From: Quercus robur
Lineage: Eukaryota; Streptophyta; Magnoliopsida; Fagales; Fagaceae
DNA: 64,000 bases
Reading direction: 5' to 3'
Assembly: GCF_932294415.1 (NCBI RefSeq)
Contig: NC_065535.1
Coordinates: 15,352,282-15,416,281, forward strand
The notes below the pieces were generated by a model. It had not been told where the DNA came from. It was given only the letters and a program-made list of their open reading frames with translations, and did no database searches. Below, piece after piece: positions 24,016 to 35,540 of the stretch. The stretch's first letter is position 1; every line of letters starts with the position of its first letter. Made by a program: the position numbers and the translations under genes.

Positions 24016-25716
24016 ATGCGGCGGAGGGTCCGTACGGCTTTCCTATTCGCTCTGCTCGTCGTTTTGCTCTTCACATTCGTTTCTGTCTATCTCGCTCGAA
24101 ACTCTATTACCAAGAAACACGTTCTTAATTCCACGTCGGATCTCCGGACCCGATCCAAGGACCCGGGTTTTCCCAACCTCGCGATCCGAGATGATCATGA
24201 AAAGCTCGGCGGCCAGCTCCGGACTCGCCGCGTGTCCTCCATCGGAAACTCCGTCGCCACCGTAGCGATTCTTTTTCCGGATTGGGAGGTGTTCGTGATT
24301 GTTTCTCCGGGGGCGGCATTACCGACTCCGGATTCCGGCGACGCGGAGTACGAGTGTCTGTTCGCGAACGGAGCCAAGTCGCCGGCGAATTTTTCCGGCG
24401 AGTTGGCGTTCCCGAATCGAACCACGTTCAAATGCGTTTTGCCTGACAGCCTTCATAGCCGCCGGCCGTTTATTCAGCCGGCTCTGATAAGATCGTCGGA
24501 GACTGACGCGTGGCCGGAAAATAAACAGGTTTCGTCGGAACTCATCAGGTGGACTACCATTGCGTACGAGTCCTTTTCGACTGAGAACGACGTCGTTCTA
24601 TTCGTCAAAGGCATAAACCGTCAGTTAGCGAACAAGCCTCCAAGAGAGTTCAACTGCGTATTCAGCGACGACGGAGAAAAAAACGCCGCCGTTAGAACCG
24701 CCGTCACCAGCTCCAACCAAGAAGTATTCAGATGCCACCACCCGAAATTAACGGCTGCCGTTACCTCCGAGCGAATCAAAATCTCCCTCGAAATCGTTCC
24801 TAAAAACACGGTAGTCCCCTCGGTAGCGTACTACACGCCGCGGCGGCGCACGCTAGCGAGCCAGGAGCCGAGGTCGCTACTGTGCGCATGTACAATGGTT
24901 TACAACGTGGCGAAGTTTTTACGAGAGTGGGTAATGTACCACTCGAGAATTGGAGTCGAAAAGTTCATATTGTACGATAACGGTAGCGACGATGAATTGG
25001 GTAAGGTTGTTGAGGAGCTCAACCATGAGGGTTTTAACGTTACGACGTTGTTTTGGATTTGGCCTAAGACTCAAGAGGCTGGGTTCTCCCACGCTGCTCT
25101 CTACGCTAACCAATCGTGCACTTGGATGATGTACGTTGATGTTGATGAATTTGTTTTCAGTCCCACGTGGCACAGACCCAGTTCATCAAAACTTCTTACC
25201 TCACTCTTGCCAACATCAAAGCGTTCGATTGGGCAACTTCAAATTAGATGCAACGAGTTTGGACCGTCGAATCAGACATCGCATCCGGTCGAGGGTGTCA
25301 CACAAGGGTACACGTGTCGAAGAAAGGTTCACGAAAGACACAAGTCTATTGTGTTACTTGATGCAGTTGATTCGTCTTTGGAGAATGCGATACACCATTT
25401 TGAAGTGAAGAAGAGTTTTTTTCGCTCTATACATGTGAGCATGGAGGATGTGGTGGTGAATCATTATAAGTACCAAGCTTGGTCCGAGTTTCGAACCAAG
25501 TTTCGGAGGCGGGTCTCGGCTAATGTGGTGGATTGGAAACGGGCAGTGAACCCCACGTCCAAGGATAGGACCCCGGGATTAGGGTTCGAGCCGATTGAGC
25601 CGGAAGGTTGGGCCCAGAAGTTTTGTGAGGTTAGGGATGATCGGTTGAAGTTGTTGACACAAGATTGGTTCGGGTCTAACACGTCTCATGGGTACCAAAT
25701 GGCGTGGCAAAGATGA
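24016..25716 (+). CDS. Glycosyltransferase family 92 protein (type II membrane enzyme)
   Basis: Predicted Golgi glycosyltransferase of CAZy family GT92 (old name DUF23), acting on cell-wall or other glycans; the exact donor and acceptor cannot be read from sequence. The intact single exon encodes 566 residues, normal for the plant family. I chose the ATG at 24016 rather than an in-frame ATG 50 codons upstream because it gives a short basic head (MRRRVR) followed by a membrane anchor (residues ~7-25), the expected type II topology, and the upstream stretch looks like UTR. The catalytic domain begins near residue 285 (CACTMVYN, FLREWVMYH) and holds the metal-binding D375-V-D-E motif within MMYVDVDEFVF, then conserved Cys- and His-containing C-terminal blocks (GYTCRRKVHERHKSI, VVNHYKYQAW). 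The GC content and codon use differ sharply from the flanking AT-rich repeats. A GALS-type galactan synthase is the main alternative within the family. Confidence 0.93.
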   Translation: MRRRVRTAFLFALLVVLLFTFVSVYLARNSITKKHVLNSTSDLRTRSKDPGFPNLAIRDDHEKLGGQLRTRRVSSIGNSVATVAILFPDWEVFVIVSPGAALPTPDSGDAEYECLFANGAKSPANFSGELAFPNRTTFKCVLPDSLHSRRPFIQPALIRSSETDAWPENKQVSSELIRWTTIAYESFSTENDVVLFVKGINRQLANKPPREFNCVFSDDGEKNAAVRTAVTSSNQEVFRCHHPKLTAAVTSERIKISLEIVPKNTVVPSVAYYTPRRRTLASQEPRSLLCACTMVYNVAKFLREWVMYHSRIGVEKFILYDNGSDDELGKVVEELNHEGFNVTTLFWIWPKTQEAGFSHAALYANQSCTWMMYVDVDEFVFSPTWHRPSSSKLLTSLLPTSKRSIGQLQIRCNEFGPSNQTSHPVEGVTQGYTCRRKVHERHKSIVLLDAVDSSLENAIHHFEVKKSFFRSIHVSMEDVVVNHYKYQAWSEFRTKFRRRVSANVVDWKRAVNPTSKDRTPGLGFEPIEPEGWAQKFCEVRDDRLKLLTQDWFGSNTSHGYQMAWQR

Positions 25717-26799
25717 ATATTTCAAGGTTTCACCTTTAAACCCTAACGAAGATTTTTTTTTTTTATTACTTAGGGTTTTACGTGTGAAACTTTTCTATTG
25801 GGTTCATTTGGTGACTTAGAATTGTAGACAGAGGCTGTATGTATGTACATTAAAGAGTTAGTTTTTTTTTCTAGTTTGTGATTTGTTTTTATTTTTAATT
25901 GCTTTATAGGTTAGTAAAGAAGGAATTTGTTTTGTTATATGGTGTTGTTTTTGTTTTTGTTTTTAAAATCAACACTTCTTTCGTTGAATGGTTATGATAT
26001 TCTCTCCTTTTTAGTTGCGAAATAGAACGGATATGCTTCATTTGATTGTCTTGTGTTTTGAATAAACAAAGAAATTACTTGTTTGTTACGTATATTCAGC
26101 CACAACTTGATGAGAATTAAAACACAGGAAAATTTGGAGAGATATGTGCTGACTTTTCGTGCTTCTAAAACAAAAAGGGATTGGCACGGAGAGAAAATAG
26201 TATCTTTCTGGGAGGAAAAAAAAAAAAAACCAAAATTGTAGTGTATAACTGGGTACACATTTATTTGAGCGTAAAGCTTGGGTCCAGTGTGACATGGGTT
26301 TATTTTTTATCACATGTCATCATTCAAATTGGTTTAATATATTGGATGTAATGGACTCAAGTCAAGTCCTATATTTGAAAATTTATAATTAGGTACTTCG
26401 AGTGTATCCAAACTGGGTTTAGCTTCTAAAAAAAAAAAAAATACTCTATATATAATGCTTGTTCTATTAATAGTATCAAACCTCAAAACTAATAGTCTTG
26501 ACTCGATATGCTAAATTCTCTACTAAAGAAGATATTCTTAAAAAAAGTAACAATCTGAAAAATTATAGATGGAATACCTAATAACTACTTCATAAGCTAG
26601 TTCTATTGATAGGGTCAAGAAGATATTCTTAAAAATGTAACAAGTATGCATTTATTGGTTTAGCCTATCATTGCAGGAGCTTCACTGGGAATTAATATGC
26701 ATGTATTGGTTAGCCTTTCTACCGAATCGATGTTATCTGCTATATAGTTCACTGCTTTTGGTTTGAACGGACAAGTATCATGTTTTAAGGAAAGACTAT
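25717..26799. other. 3' flank of the GT92 gene and intergenic DNA
   Basis: The first ~250 bases are T-rich and likely include the 3' UTR. The rest is AT-rich. A short duplication GAAGATATTCTTAAAAA occurs near 26527 and 26619. No gene seen. Confidence 0.5.
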
Positions 26800-27478
26800 T
26801 GTAGGAGCGTTGCCCTTAGTTCTCTGGATTAAGACACTAAGCAAAACACGTGTTGCAGTGATATGGGTTGGTGTTGATCCACAAAGGGAAGTTTGGACAA
26901 GAACACGTAAAAATACCAAAATCTCTTTTATTAGTTTTAGTCTCATATGTTACATGCCCCCTCTTTGAGTCTTCTTTCCTTCCTTTTATATGAGTCATTT
27001 TCCTCTTCTTCATCCTTTGTCCCAGTCCACCTAGATTACCGAACGTTCACTTGGACAATTGCTAATCTTATATATCCCTCTTCTTTTGCAGGCTTTTCGT
27101 CATGAACAGAGACTTTTAGGGCTTCTCCTACTATTCAGGCTTGTCCTTTTACATTGAATACGGTGATATTAGGTAGGTGACCTATATCGATGCGGAGTTA
27201 GTTATGGAATCACCAAGAACCTCTAGAAGATTACCTTGGGGAAGTTTGGTCTTTCTGCAACTTATCTCGGTAACTCAAATATACCTCAGAGGTGATCTCG
27301 GCGTGCTGCCTAGGTGGATGTTGGGCCTAATCGAAGATCCGAGGTTTTATGTTGATTGAGAAGTGGGCTGGCCATCACGAGACTTATCCCCATTGCTTGG
27401 TTTGATACTCCAGTTGGGCCCAGTGTTTACATTTATTATAATTAGGCCCAATACTTGTTTAGCATTCTCCCCACTACA
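26800..27478 (-). mobile_element. LTR-like element, probably a solo LTR
   Basis: Runs TGTAGGAGCG ... CCCCACTACA on the plus strand with flanks ACTAT (26795-26799) and ACCAT (27479-27483), a possible 5-bp TSD with one mismatch. Content (GGGCCTAATCGAAGATCCGAGG, reading partly like the CCGAGG-rich LTR family above) suggests a related but different subfamily in minus orientation. Confidence 0.5.
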
Positions 27479-29243
27479 ACCATAATAAGAAAGTTCCATC
27501 TCAATGAATCCTGCAACTGCAATTGCAAATATCATATAAGTAGCAGTTCAATGTAATCTATGAATTATATATATTTCCAAATTAAGTTCCTTCTTATACA
27601 AAATAAAGCAGAATTGGCATAAAAATGTGAAAAAAAGGACAAGCTAGCATTTGACCAATGAATTGCTTAACCACTAATCCAAAAAAGGACCATCCAGAGC
27701 TAAAAACACGTTTTCAATACTTGACTAAGCACCATTCCCAGAGTTGTGGAGTAGTGGAAAGACATAGGTGCATGAATCTAAGAGTCTTTCTAACATCAGT
27801 CTTTAACTTTTATTTTTTATTTTTTATGTATAGCTTTTTAAGATTATACTTTCTTTTTTCACTTTTTCTCATTTTTATAAAGTATAAGTATATTTTAGTA
27901 TACTTTCAACAAAAACTAGAAAAAGATTCCCAAATGGACACTAAATGTCTAATAGCTGTGAAAACAAGGATTCCGAAAATTGGATATGAACATTATAAGG
28001 GTCAACCCAATCAAAAAATAAACTGTGATCAATTGCAATGTGCTAACGCAAGGATTATCAATGTAGTAGCTAGCCATTCATCATGAGTTCTGTAATATCT
28101 GACCAACCACGAATATATGTTGTGAGAGACAGAACATGATGATGTACAAGAACCCTTTGTTTTAATTGATCCAGATATTGCATGTAAGGTTTGAAGCCCG
28201 TGCGTGTCGCCTACTTCTTTATCTTCTTGCTTAATCAATTGATCACATTCATTGGCTTTCAATTCCTTCTCTACATAAGAGTTCCCAATCTCTCTGGTTT
28301 ATGTTCCTCATCTATGGGTGAAACTAACAAGAAGCTCTTTTCTCGCGCCTATTAAGTATTAACAACCGATGATAAGGAGCTTCTTGTAGGATCGGCCTAT
28401 CTTCCTCAAAATCAAACTAACACAAAATTTCAGGACCTTGTTAATATGCGCAAGAAAGGTCCTTTCTCTCATACAGACACGGTTGATGTCAGATACAGAA
28501 ATCTTACAAGAAGCTCATTATCATCGGTTGTTAAGAGGCGCAAGAAAGGCCCTTTCATCTTCACATAGATAGCAGTTTGTACAAATTAAAAGCAAGTATG
28601 CCAATAACAGAAACCAATTCGGCATTAAGTTCAAACTGTTTAGAAATATAAGCAATGCCAACTTTCGTTAACCATAATTTTCTGTGTCACACATTAATTA
28701 GAAAATAATAGCAAAAATAATGAGGAGGATGATGAGAATGGTGGTGACAATAGTTCTGTATGGGATACGAGTGAATCATAGAGAACAGAAGAAAAGAGCA
28801 AGCATACCGAAAAGGTTAAACAACTGACTGATCATAAAATTGTGAGAGAATCTCAATATATTAATATTCCTAGCAGCTAGATGAGATTGTGTGTGGCAAT
28901 TCATTCAGGTTTATTATATATGTATTTGTTCGCGCTCACCCTTTGCGTGATCTTGGTGCTGTATAGCATTGAAATAAAGAAAGGCGACAACAAAAGAATG
29001 AGCCCTAAAAAATGGAACTTATGTTTTCATGCATCACTTACGTCTCTCTTCTCCTTTATTATTATTATTTTTTTATAAGACATCTCTCATCCTGGTGTAC
29101 AAAATTTTCCCCCCTAGAGAATTATTGTGATATTTATGTCAATTACATAGATGACTTTTGGGTTTTTTTTATTATTTAATTTTTTATAGAGAAATCTGTC
29201 TTTTGTTTTAATGTTATTTTAAACCATTTTTCAAACAAAAGTA
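27479..29243. other. Intergenic DNA with an inverted repeat
   Basis: No gene can be supported. The exception to plain AT-rich sequence is the hairpin-forming block at 28359-28534, listed separately, and the direct repeat GCGCAAGAAAGGYCCTTTC at 28448-28466 and 28538-28556. Confidence 0.5.
28359..28534. repeat. 30-nt near-perfect inverted repeat with 116-nt loop
   Basis: Arms 28359-28388 and 28505-28534 are reverse complements at 29 of 30 positions (core AACAACCGATGATAA and its complement TTATCATCGGTTGTT, with AGCTTCTTGTA at the inner end). Pairing may continue outward with a bulge (CGCGCC at ~28344 against GGCGCA at ~28537). The structure is compatible with a foldback transposon relic or a MIR-like hairpin. 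I recognise no known miRNA in it. Confidence 0.85.
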
Positions 29244-29396
29244 CTACATCCACAATACTTATATTATTTTACAACAAATTTTAGGAGATAGGTGATTATT
29301 GGTTCTAATTTAAACCCACTATGAAAGGATTTTTTTGCCCACTTACCAATAACAACCAATAATAACTTGCTATTCAAAATTTGTTGTGAAAATGTA
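29244..29396. mobile_element. MITE fragment (CTACATCCACAAT family)
   Basis: Left end CTACATCCACAATACTTATA followed by TTTTACAACAAATTTTAG, mirrored at the right by CAAAATTTGTTGTGAAAATG, with a GTGATTATTGGTT/AACAACCAATAATAAC inner repeat. The extreme right terminus (expected GTGGATGTAG) is missing or decayed. Confidence 0.5.
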
Positions 29397-30022
29397 TAAA
29401 CTTAAATTATTTGTTTAAAAAATATTTTTAGAAGTTTTTTATAGGAAAAGAAAAAAAAAATTACAACCTTCTATGTTTCTTATAAAAATAATATCATAGC
29501 TATCATAAAACAATTTATAAACAAATACCCTAAGGTTACCTATTAACCAAATCCATAAATAAACCAAAATTTATTTAGGCTTGATCGCACTTTATATTTT
29601 TTATCTTAAGGCCCACCTAGGTATAAAATTATTATTTTCTTTTCTTTTCTTCTTTCCGGGCAGGTCCGTTTGGGCTTGATCTCTTTGCTTCAGACCAGGC
29701 CCATTTGGATTTGGTCTCCTTTTGTTCGGGTCAGGTCCGGAGTAAAACACAATTGGGCTTCCTTCTTCTTCTACTTTTTTTTCTTTCCTAACTGGGTCGA
29801 CTCGGCTTAGTGTTTCAAAATTTCATTGTTGTCTCTCTCCTTTTGGTTTGTTTCTCCTTCATTTCTCTTCTTACCTGCGACTTCTATAACAAAAAATTTG
29901 ATGTTTTCTTGTGTTCTCTTTGATTTTGAATGGAATGTAATTGGTTTTGGGAAGATTGTATAGAATTTAGATTTAGGATTTTGAGAGTTTCCATACTTGA
30001 ATCTGTCAATGGGGTGGGCACA
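29397..30022. other. Intergenic DNA, no gene seen
   Basis: AT-rich at first. From ~29650 there is a short repetitive stretch of GGGCTTGATCTCTTTG / GGATTTGGTCTCCTTTTG units (29672-29730). Nothing coding recognised. Confidence 0.4.
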
Positions 30023-30035
30023 AGTTCATGAACTA

Positions 30036-30580
30036 TGTAGCATGGGTGCGTTTCGGGACTCGGGTGCGGGACTTGGCAATTTTTGAAAAAGTAGGGTGCG
30101 GGTGTGGCGGGACTTAACGATTAAAAAACTATTAAAAATATTTTTATTTATATTTTCTATATATTTTTACTATTAAAATATTTTTAAAAAACACATTACT
30201 ATGCTTTGATTCACAAAACAAAGAAAGAAAAAGGCAAGAAACACATTATTATGCCTCTGAGGTGAGAATTTTGGATTTTCCGGCCAATTCAAGGCCAATT
30301 TCGGCCAGTTTCGGCCGTTTCCAGCCAGTTTCAGCCGTATTGGCTGTTTCGGTCGCTGGTCGATACGACCAGATATGACTGCTACGGCTCGATTCTAGTC
30401 GAATCAGCTTGGTTCGGCGTGAATCAAAGCCGATTTGGCGCGAATCGAGCCGAGTCTACGCTAATCTAAGAAAAAAAAAAAAAACTCAAACGCGGCATCG
30501 ACGCGCGGGCAACCATGTCGGATGCTGCGTCCCGCGTCGGACTCGGGTGCGGCACCCTCCCAGCCGCATTCGTGCTTTCT
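30036..30580. mobile_element. GC-rich non-autonomous DNA transposon
   Basis: Flanked by identical 13-mers AGTTCATGAACTA (30023-30035 and 30581-30593), part of which is the TSD. The 13-mer is itself nearly palindromic, so the exact TSD length is uncertain. The ends are GC-rich and loosely inverted (TGTAGCATGGGTGCG against AGAAAGCACGAATGCGG). The interior is rich in TTTCGGCC-type repeats and CGAATCGAGCCGA, and has an A run. It is probably Mutator- or hAT-derived with no coding capacity. Confidence 0.6.
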
Positions 30581-30593
30581 AGTTCATGAACTA

Positions 30594-32052
30594 CCAAGTG
30601 TTTGACAAATTTCTTTTATGAGGGAAATTTCACATGGGTTTGTGTTTAGGTCCAATGTATGAGAGTGGGTCTCTTGAAATTTTACTTGTCTTGCCATTTG
30701 TTTGCTTTTGAAGTTTATGAGTTTGACTTTGTTAAGAGACAAAATCATTTGGTTTATGAGTTGCTTTGATCAAAAGGGTTATGTTTTATTATCCTTGAAT
30801 TTTGTTTGTTTGATGTCTTTTATTGCCTTGGTGAGTTGCATCAATGAAATAAATTCATGATTTTGAAAACTTTGAAGTTACTTCTTGTTCTTGAACTTGG
30901 AGAAAAATCCTGTGTACAGGATCCATTCTTGATCTTAAGAGTTTGGAAGTTCCTTCTTCAAATTATTGGTCCTTTGTTTTTGGTTCATTGCCTTGAGTGT
31001 GAATGAAATGAACGTGGATTTGAAAATTTTCTTTTGATGATTAGAATCAAGGTATATGTTGATGTTTTAAATTGTTGCATTCTAAAAAGTGTTTCAAATT
31101 TCAACAAGATGGTATCAAGAATTTTTCCATGTCGTTTGAGTTTGAATTTAATGGATATATTTCAAGTTTTGTTTGAATTCCGAATGAGATTTTGAAGAGT
31201 GCTATGTTGAATGTCTTGATCATGTGAGGGTGGGGGTTTATTTTCATGGGAGCTGTGAGGCTTTTGAGTGGATTTAGAACGAAAGCCCATAGCATGTGTC
31301 AGTGTGAGTTCAAGTTGTTTGCATTGGTGCTTTATGTTTAAATGCAATTGGATGTGAGTTGTGTGTGGATTGATGGCGAGAATGGAAATTTTAAATTCCT
31401 TGGGTTGGTTTTGGAAGTGATGTGTTGCGAGGGCATTTCGTATGGTTTTTGGCATTTGATTTTTGCCCAAGCTTGCGGCGGATGTGTTTTGCAGCTTTTG
31501 CTTGATAAAAAGCTGTAAGAACCAACTCATTCATGGTTTAGAGTTTTTGAATTTTGGAATTGCTTTGCTTGGAGACTTGTTTGGCTCATTCTGTACTTAA
31601 CAATTGTTCCTTGAACTCAATTTGCCCCGAATTTTGATGCTAAGCTAGAATTTATTTGAGGCACTCATGTGCACAGAATGCCTTGGAAGCTTTTCACCTT
31701 GTTTTCATGCTATGGTATTTCCAAATGTCATTAATTACATTCTTGACTTTAAGCTTCAATGTGTTCATATGAATAACTTTAGAATTAAGTACTCAATAAA
31801 TTTACCTATCCTTTTAAAAAAATAATAAATAAATAAACAATGGCACCATCCTTTCTTTGTCTTACATGAATGCGATCTTGATGTCATGGAGATTAGGTGT
31901 ATTCATGCATTTCTTTCTTTCTCTTTATCTTTGCCAATTATGGCAGCTTTGGTATAAAAAGATATTAATATGTGGAAGGCAAGAAATGCCATCTTGTTTA
32001 ATGATAAGGGTAATTTTGTAATATTGGGAGTTACCCATGACAAGGCGTAGAG
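30594..32052. other. Intergenic DNA of unknown origin
   Basis: Moderately T/G-rich with weak protein-like stretches but many stops. Around 31955-32005 one frame reads DINMWKARNAILFND, similar to the segment before RNase H in plant LINEs, so a LINE relic is possible. Nothing firm. Confidence 0.4.
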
Positions 32053-32585
32053 TGACACCCCGAATAAACCTGTCGGCCTTGTGTCTATCAACACCTGACG
32101 AACCAGAGGTCTACAAAGTTGACGAGATTAACTTCTAATGGGGGGTTGAAAGCTGATGCCGTCATGATGAAGGGAGGAGCTAGGCTGACGATTTTGACGT
32201 AACCCAAACTTGGTCACCACGTATACGTATAAGGAAATTCCTTGTGCCCCACGCCCAATGATGAATAATAAATACTCCTACAAGGAAAGGATTCTGAAAA
32301 ATATGTTCATGAGGATTCCTATATGGAAAAGACTTCTAAGCCAAGAAAAGAGAGGTCAACCTCTTTCTACTATAAAAACCCCAATACCCTCATTAACTAA
32401 GGTACGCATAATTTATCTGCTCTGGCACTCTAGAGTTGTGAGAAATTCTAACTCGACATTTGGAGGGTATTTGGCCGACACCACACCGGTGCTCTCTGTG
32501 AGGTCTTCTCTTTTTGTGTTTGTGCATGTATTGTTTCGAGTACGTGAGGACCGTATAACTTACTGATGGTTTTTCGACATCATCA
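32053..32585 (+). repeat. 5' LTR of the Tat element
   Basis: Starts at TGACACCCCG and ends CATCATCA directly before the primer binding site. It contains a promoter-like CTACTATAAAAACCCC near 32368. The left boundary is a best guess because the matching 3' LTR is absent. Confidence 0.65.
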
Positions 32586-32586
32586 G

Positions 32587-32604
32587 TTGGCGCCGTCTGT
32601 GGGA
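32587..32604 (+). promoter_or_regulatory. Primer binding site region of the Tat element
   Basis: TTGGCGCCGTCTGTGGGA immediately follows the LTR end. TGGCGCC plus a degenerate tail is the tRNA-complementary start seen in many Tat and Athila elements. Confidence 0.7.
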
Positions 32605-32662
32605 ACGTGCACTTTAGCCTATCAATTCCCAGACAAAGAGTTGCATGGTACTTACTCGCTCA

Positions 32663-33450
32663 ATGGCAACTACCAACAACGTTCAGGGAGACGAGCCGCG
32701 ACCCACTGCCCTGGAGAAGCAGGTTTAAACCCTTACGGCAGCAGTGGAACATCTCACTAAACAGAATCAGGACCTTGAAGAACAGCTACAGCAGAAGAAT
32801 GCTGCTATGGGTACCTAAGAGGAAGACCAAGAAGGTACTAGTGCTGAGAGGAGAGACTGAGAAGGGTCGGAAGGTAGTAACGCCCCGAGCAGACCGGAAC
32901 GACAAGACATGAGCCGTCCTTCCATTATAGACACGGCTCCCCCTTATATTGTTGTAGAGATGCAGATGATGAAGAAGCGGATGGACCTTATAATGAATGC
33001 CCTTAAAGGACAAGTGTCCAGCAACCTCGATAATCTGGTCCACCGAACCGACTCGCCTTTCACCACATCCGTCAACTCCTTCCCCCTACCACAGGAGTTT
33101 CGCATGCCCCAGATAGAAAGCTACGACGGAGTCAAGGACCCTCTCAATCACCTAAAGACTTTCAAGACCTTGATGCACTTTTAAGGAGTAGCAAACGAGA
33201 TCATGTGTAGGGCCTTCCCTATGACGCTAAAGGGTCCTGCAAGAATTTGGTTTAGTCGATTGATGCTTAACTCCATCAGTACTTTCAAGGAACTAAGTGC
33301 CCAGTTCACTTCACACTTTATTGGGGGGGCATAGGTATAAGAAGTCTACTGTGTGCTTGATGAGTATCAAGCAGCGAGAGAACAAATCTGCCTCCTCAAG
33401 AGTAAGCCCCTCGATGGGACAACAAGCGTTCCAAACCACCCCTAGGAGAC
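32663..33450 (+). pseudogene. gag of the Tat element (broken)
   Basis: Begins MATTNNVQGDEPRPTALEKQ with several in-frame stops. The retrotransposon gag domain follows (FRMPQIESYDGVKDPLNHL, then PARIWFSRLMLNSISTFKEL), with a frameshift in a G run near 33322 (TTTATTGGGGGGGC) and later shifts. It would have made the capsid protein. Not functional. Confidence 0.8.
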
Positions 33451-34248
33451 ATAAGGATGATTATGGGAGGTACAGCGACCATCGGCTCGTCCAAAAAGGC
33501 CCGAAAGACCTACCTTAGAATGGTTCAGAATGTTCAGATGATAGGCGTTGTCCCGAAGATGCCACGGGTCGATAACCCAATCATTGGTTTCTCGAAAGAA
33601 GATGGTCGACGTCTTCACCACCCACATGACGACGTGCTCGTCGTTAGCATCCGAGTTGGAGACTATAACACATACCGAGTCTTGGCTGACAACAGAAGTT
33701 TCGCAGACATTCTCTACTACCCAGTGTTCCAACAGATGCAGATCGACAGAGAACGTCTAGTTCCAACCAACGCTCCACTCGTTGGGTTTGGAGGAATGAA
33801 AGTATACCCCCTTGGCGCGGTCACATTGCCTGTAACAATCGAGGACTATCCTCAGCAAATCACTAGGAATGTCACATTCCTTGTTGTCCATTGCTCCTCC
33901 ACCTACAATGCCATCATTGAACGACTGACCCTTAACTCATGGAAGGCCATAACTTCAACCTACCACCTAATGATTAAATTCCCCACGGAGTACGGAGTAG
34001 GGGAATTGCGAGGAGATCAAGTAGCTGCCCGCGAGTGCTATATTACTATGCTGGAGATGGATAACCATCTACAAACCATGAGCATAAAGGAACAGCGGAC
34101 GGGGGTGGAACCCGTAGGGAGGCTCAAGGAGATACCTCTTGATAGCTCCAGATTGGACAGAACCACGAAGATCGGCATTCTCGCCAGCCCCACGATTCGT
34201 CAAGCGCTCGTAGCCTTCCTTAAGGAGAATCAGGACGTGTTTGCCTAG
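33451..34248 (+). pseudogene. Protease region of the Tat element
   Basis: An open stretch of about 260 codons. It contains the retroviral-type aspartic protease core, but the active-site string reads LADNRSFADILY where the group normally has a D-N/S/T-G triad, so the catalytic Gly is replaced by Arg and protease activity is unlikely. The region ends with a TAG in the linker before the polymerase (34246-34248). Confidence 0.75.
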
Positions 34249-35540
34249 AGTCATGAAGACATGCCAGGAATCGACCCATTAGTCATGGTACATAGACTGA
34301 ATGTGTCACCTTCTTTCCCATCTGTCTGACAGAAGAAGTGAGTATTCACCTAAGAAAGAGACCAAGCAATAGCAGAAGAAGTCGGCAAGTTACAAGAGGC
34401 AAGCTTCATCAGGGAAGTATACTATCCCGATTGGCTAGCAAATGTGGTGATAGTCAAGAAAGCCAACGAGAAATTGAGGATGTGCGTAGATTGCATCGAT
34501 CTAAACAAAGCATGCTCCAAGGATAGCTACCCTCTCCCACGAGTCGATGTACTGGTAGACTCTACAGCTCAGCACCAGCTACTGAGCTTTATGGATGCCT
34601 TCTCAAGGTACAATCAGATCCAGATGGATGAAGTGGATCAGGAGAAGACTTCATTTGTTACCAACCAATGCCTTTTTTGTTACAAAGTAATGCCATTTGG
34701 CCTTAAGAACGCTGGTGCGACGTATCAAAGGCTTATGAACAAGATGTTTGTGAACCAAATCGGGAGGAATGTTCAGGTCTATGTCGATGACATGTTGGTA
34801 AAAAGCCGAAGAGAATAGGACCATTTGAAGGATCTCGAGGAAACCTTTAGCACCCTTTGCTCCCACAGCATGAAGCTTAATCCGAGCAAGTGTGCATTCG
34901 GAGTGATAGAAGGAAAATTCTTAGGCTTTATGGTGTCTCAAAGAGGCATCGAGGCCAACCCAGACAAGATTAGAGCCATAGTAGAAGTGCCCCCGCCCGG
35001 AAGAACGTAAAAGAAGTGCAGAGTTTAAACGGTAAAGTAGCCACCCTGAGCAGGTTCATATCAAGAGTGACGAATAAATGTTTACCCTTCTTTCGCATGC
35101 TGAAGAAATCTTTTGAATGGACTACCGAATGTCAGCAAGCATTCGAGGAGCTAAAGGCCTACCTTTCTTCCCCACCGCTGTTAAGTCCTTCACAACCAGG
35201 GGAAGAGCTCTTCCTGTATTTGGTTGTCTCCCCGGCAGCTGTTAGCGCGACCTTGGTCAGAGAAGAAGACAAGGTTCAAAATCCCGTGTACTACGCTAAC
35301 CAGGCATTTCGTGGTGTAAAGGAGAGATATCCACCCATGGAAAAGCTTGCCTTCGCTTTAGTTACAGCAGCCTGCAAACTCAAGCTGTACTTCCAAACCC
35401 ACACAGTAATCGTCCTAACTGACAAACCCTTACGATGGGCCATAAGCAACCCTGAAGCTGTTGGTCAGTTGGTGTTATGGGCGATAGAGTTGAGTGAGTT
35501 TGACATTCAGTACCACCCATGCACCGCCATTAAAGGGTAG
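34249..35540 (+). pseudogene. Reverse transcriptase and first RNase H of the Tat element
   Basis: RT motifs are visible: VCVDCIDLNKACSKDSYPLP, FMDAFSRYNQIQM, MPFGLKNAGATYQRLMNKMF and YVDDMLVKS (near 34776). A TAG follows at ~34816. The thumb/connection (KCAFGV...GKFLGFMVSQRGIEANPDKI) and RNase H (FEWTTECQQAFEELK) continue in shifted frames. Catalytic aspartates are retained but the frame is broken by stops and at least one frameshift near 35010. Confidence 0.85.

Noticed and set aside
27658..28086. 142-codon open frame with a stretch resembling VVERHR of copia integrases
   Set aside because: The similarity is limited to a few residues, the C-terminal half is low-complexity Phe/Leu from T-rich DNA, and no other retroelement motif is nearby.
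28029..28262. Minus-strand open frame with exon-like composition near 28.1-28.26 kb
   Set aside because: It has no ATG at its start, no recognised domain and no partner exons; it could be a gene relic but cannot be supported.
31162..31530. 122-codon minus-strand open frame
   Set aside because: Composition is His/Asn/Lys-rich without a domain; likely a chance frame antisense to G/T-rich sequence.
31955..32030. LINE-like peptide DINMWKARNAILFND
   Set aside because: Too short to call a LINE; no adjacent RT or RNase H motif and no poly(A) or TSD.
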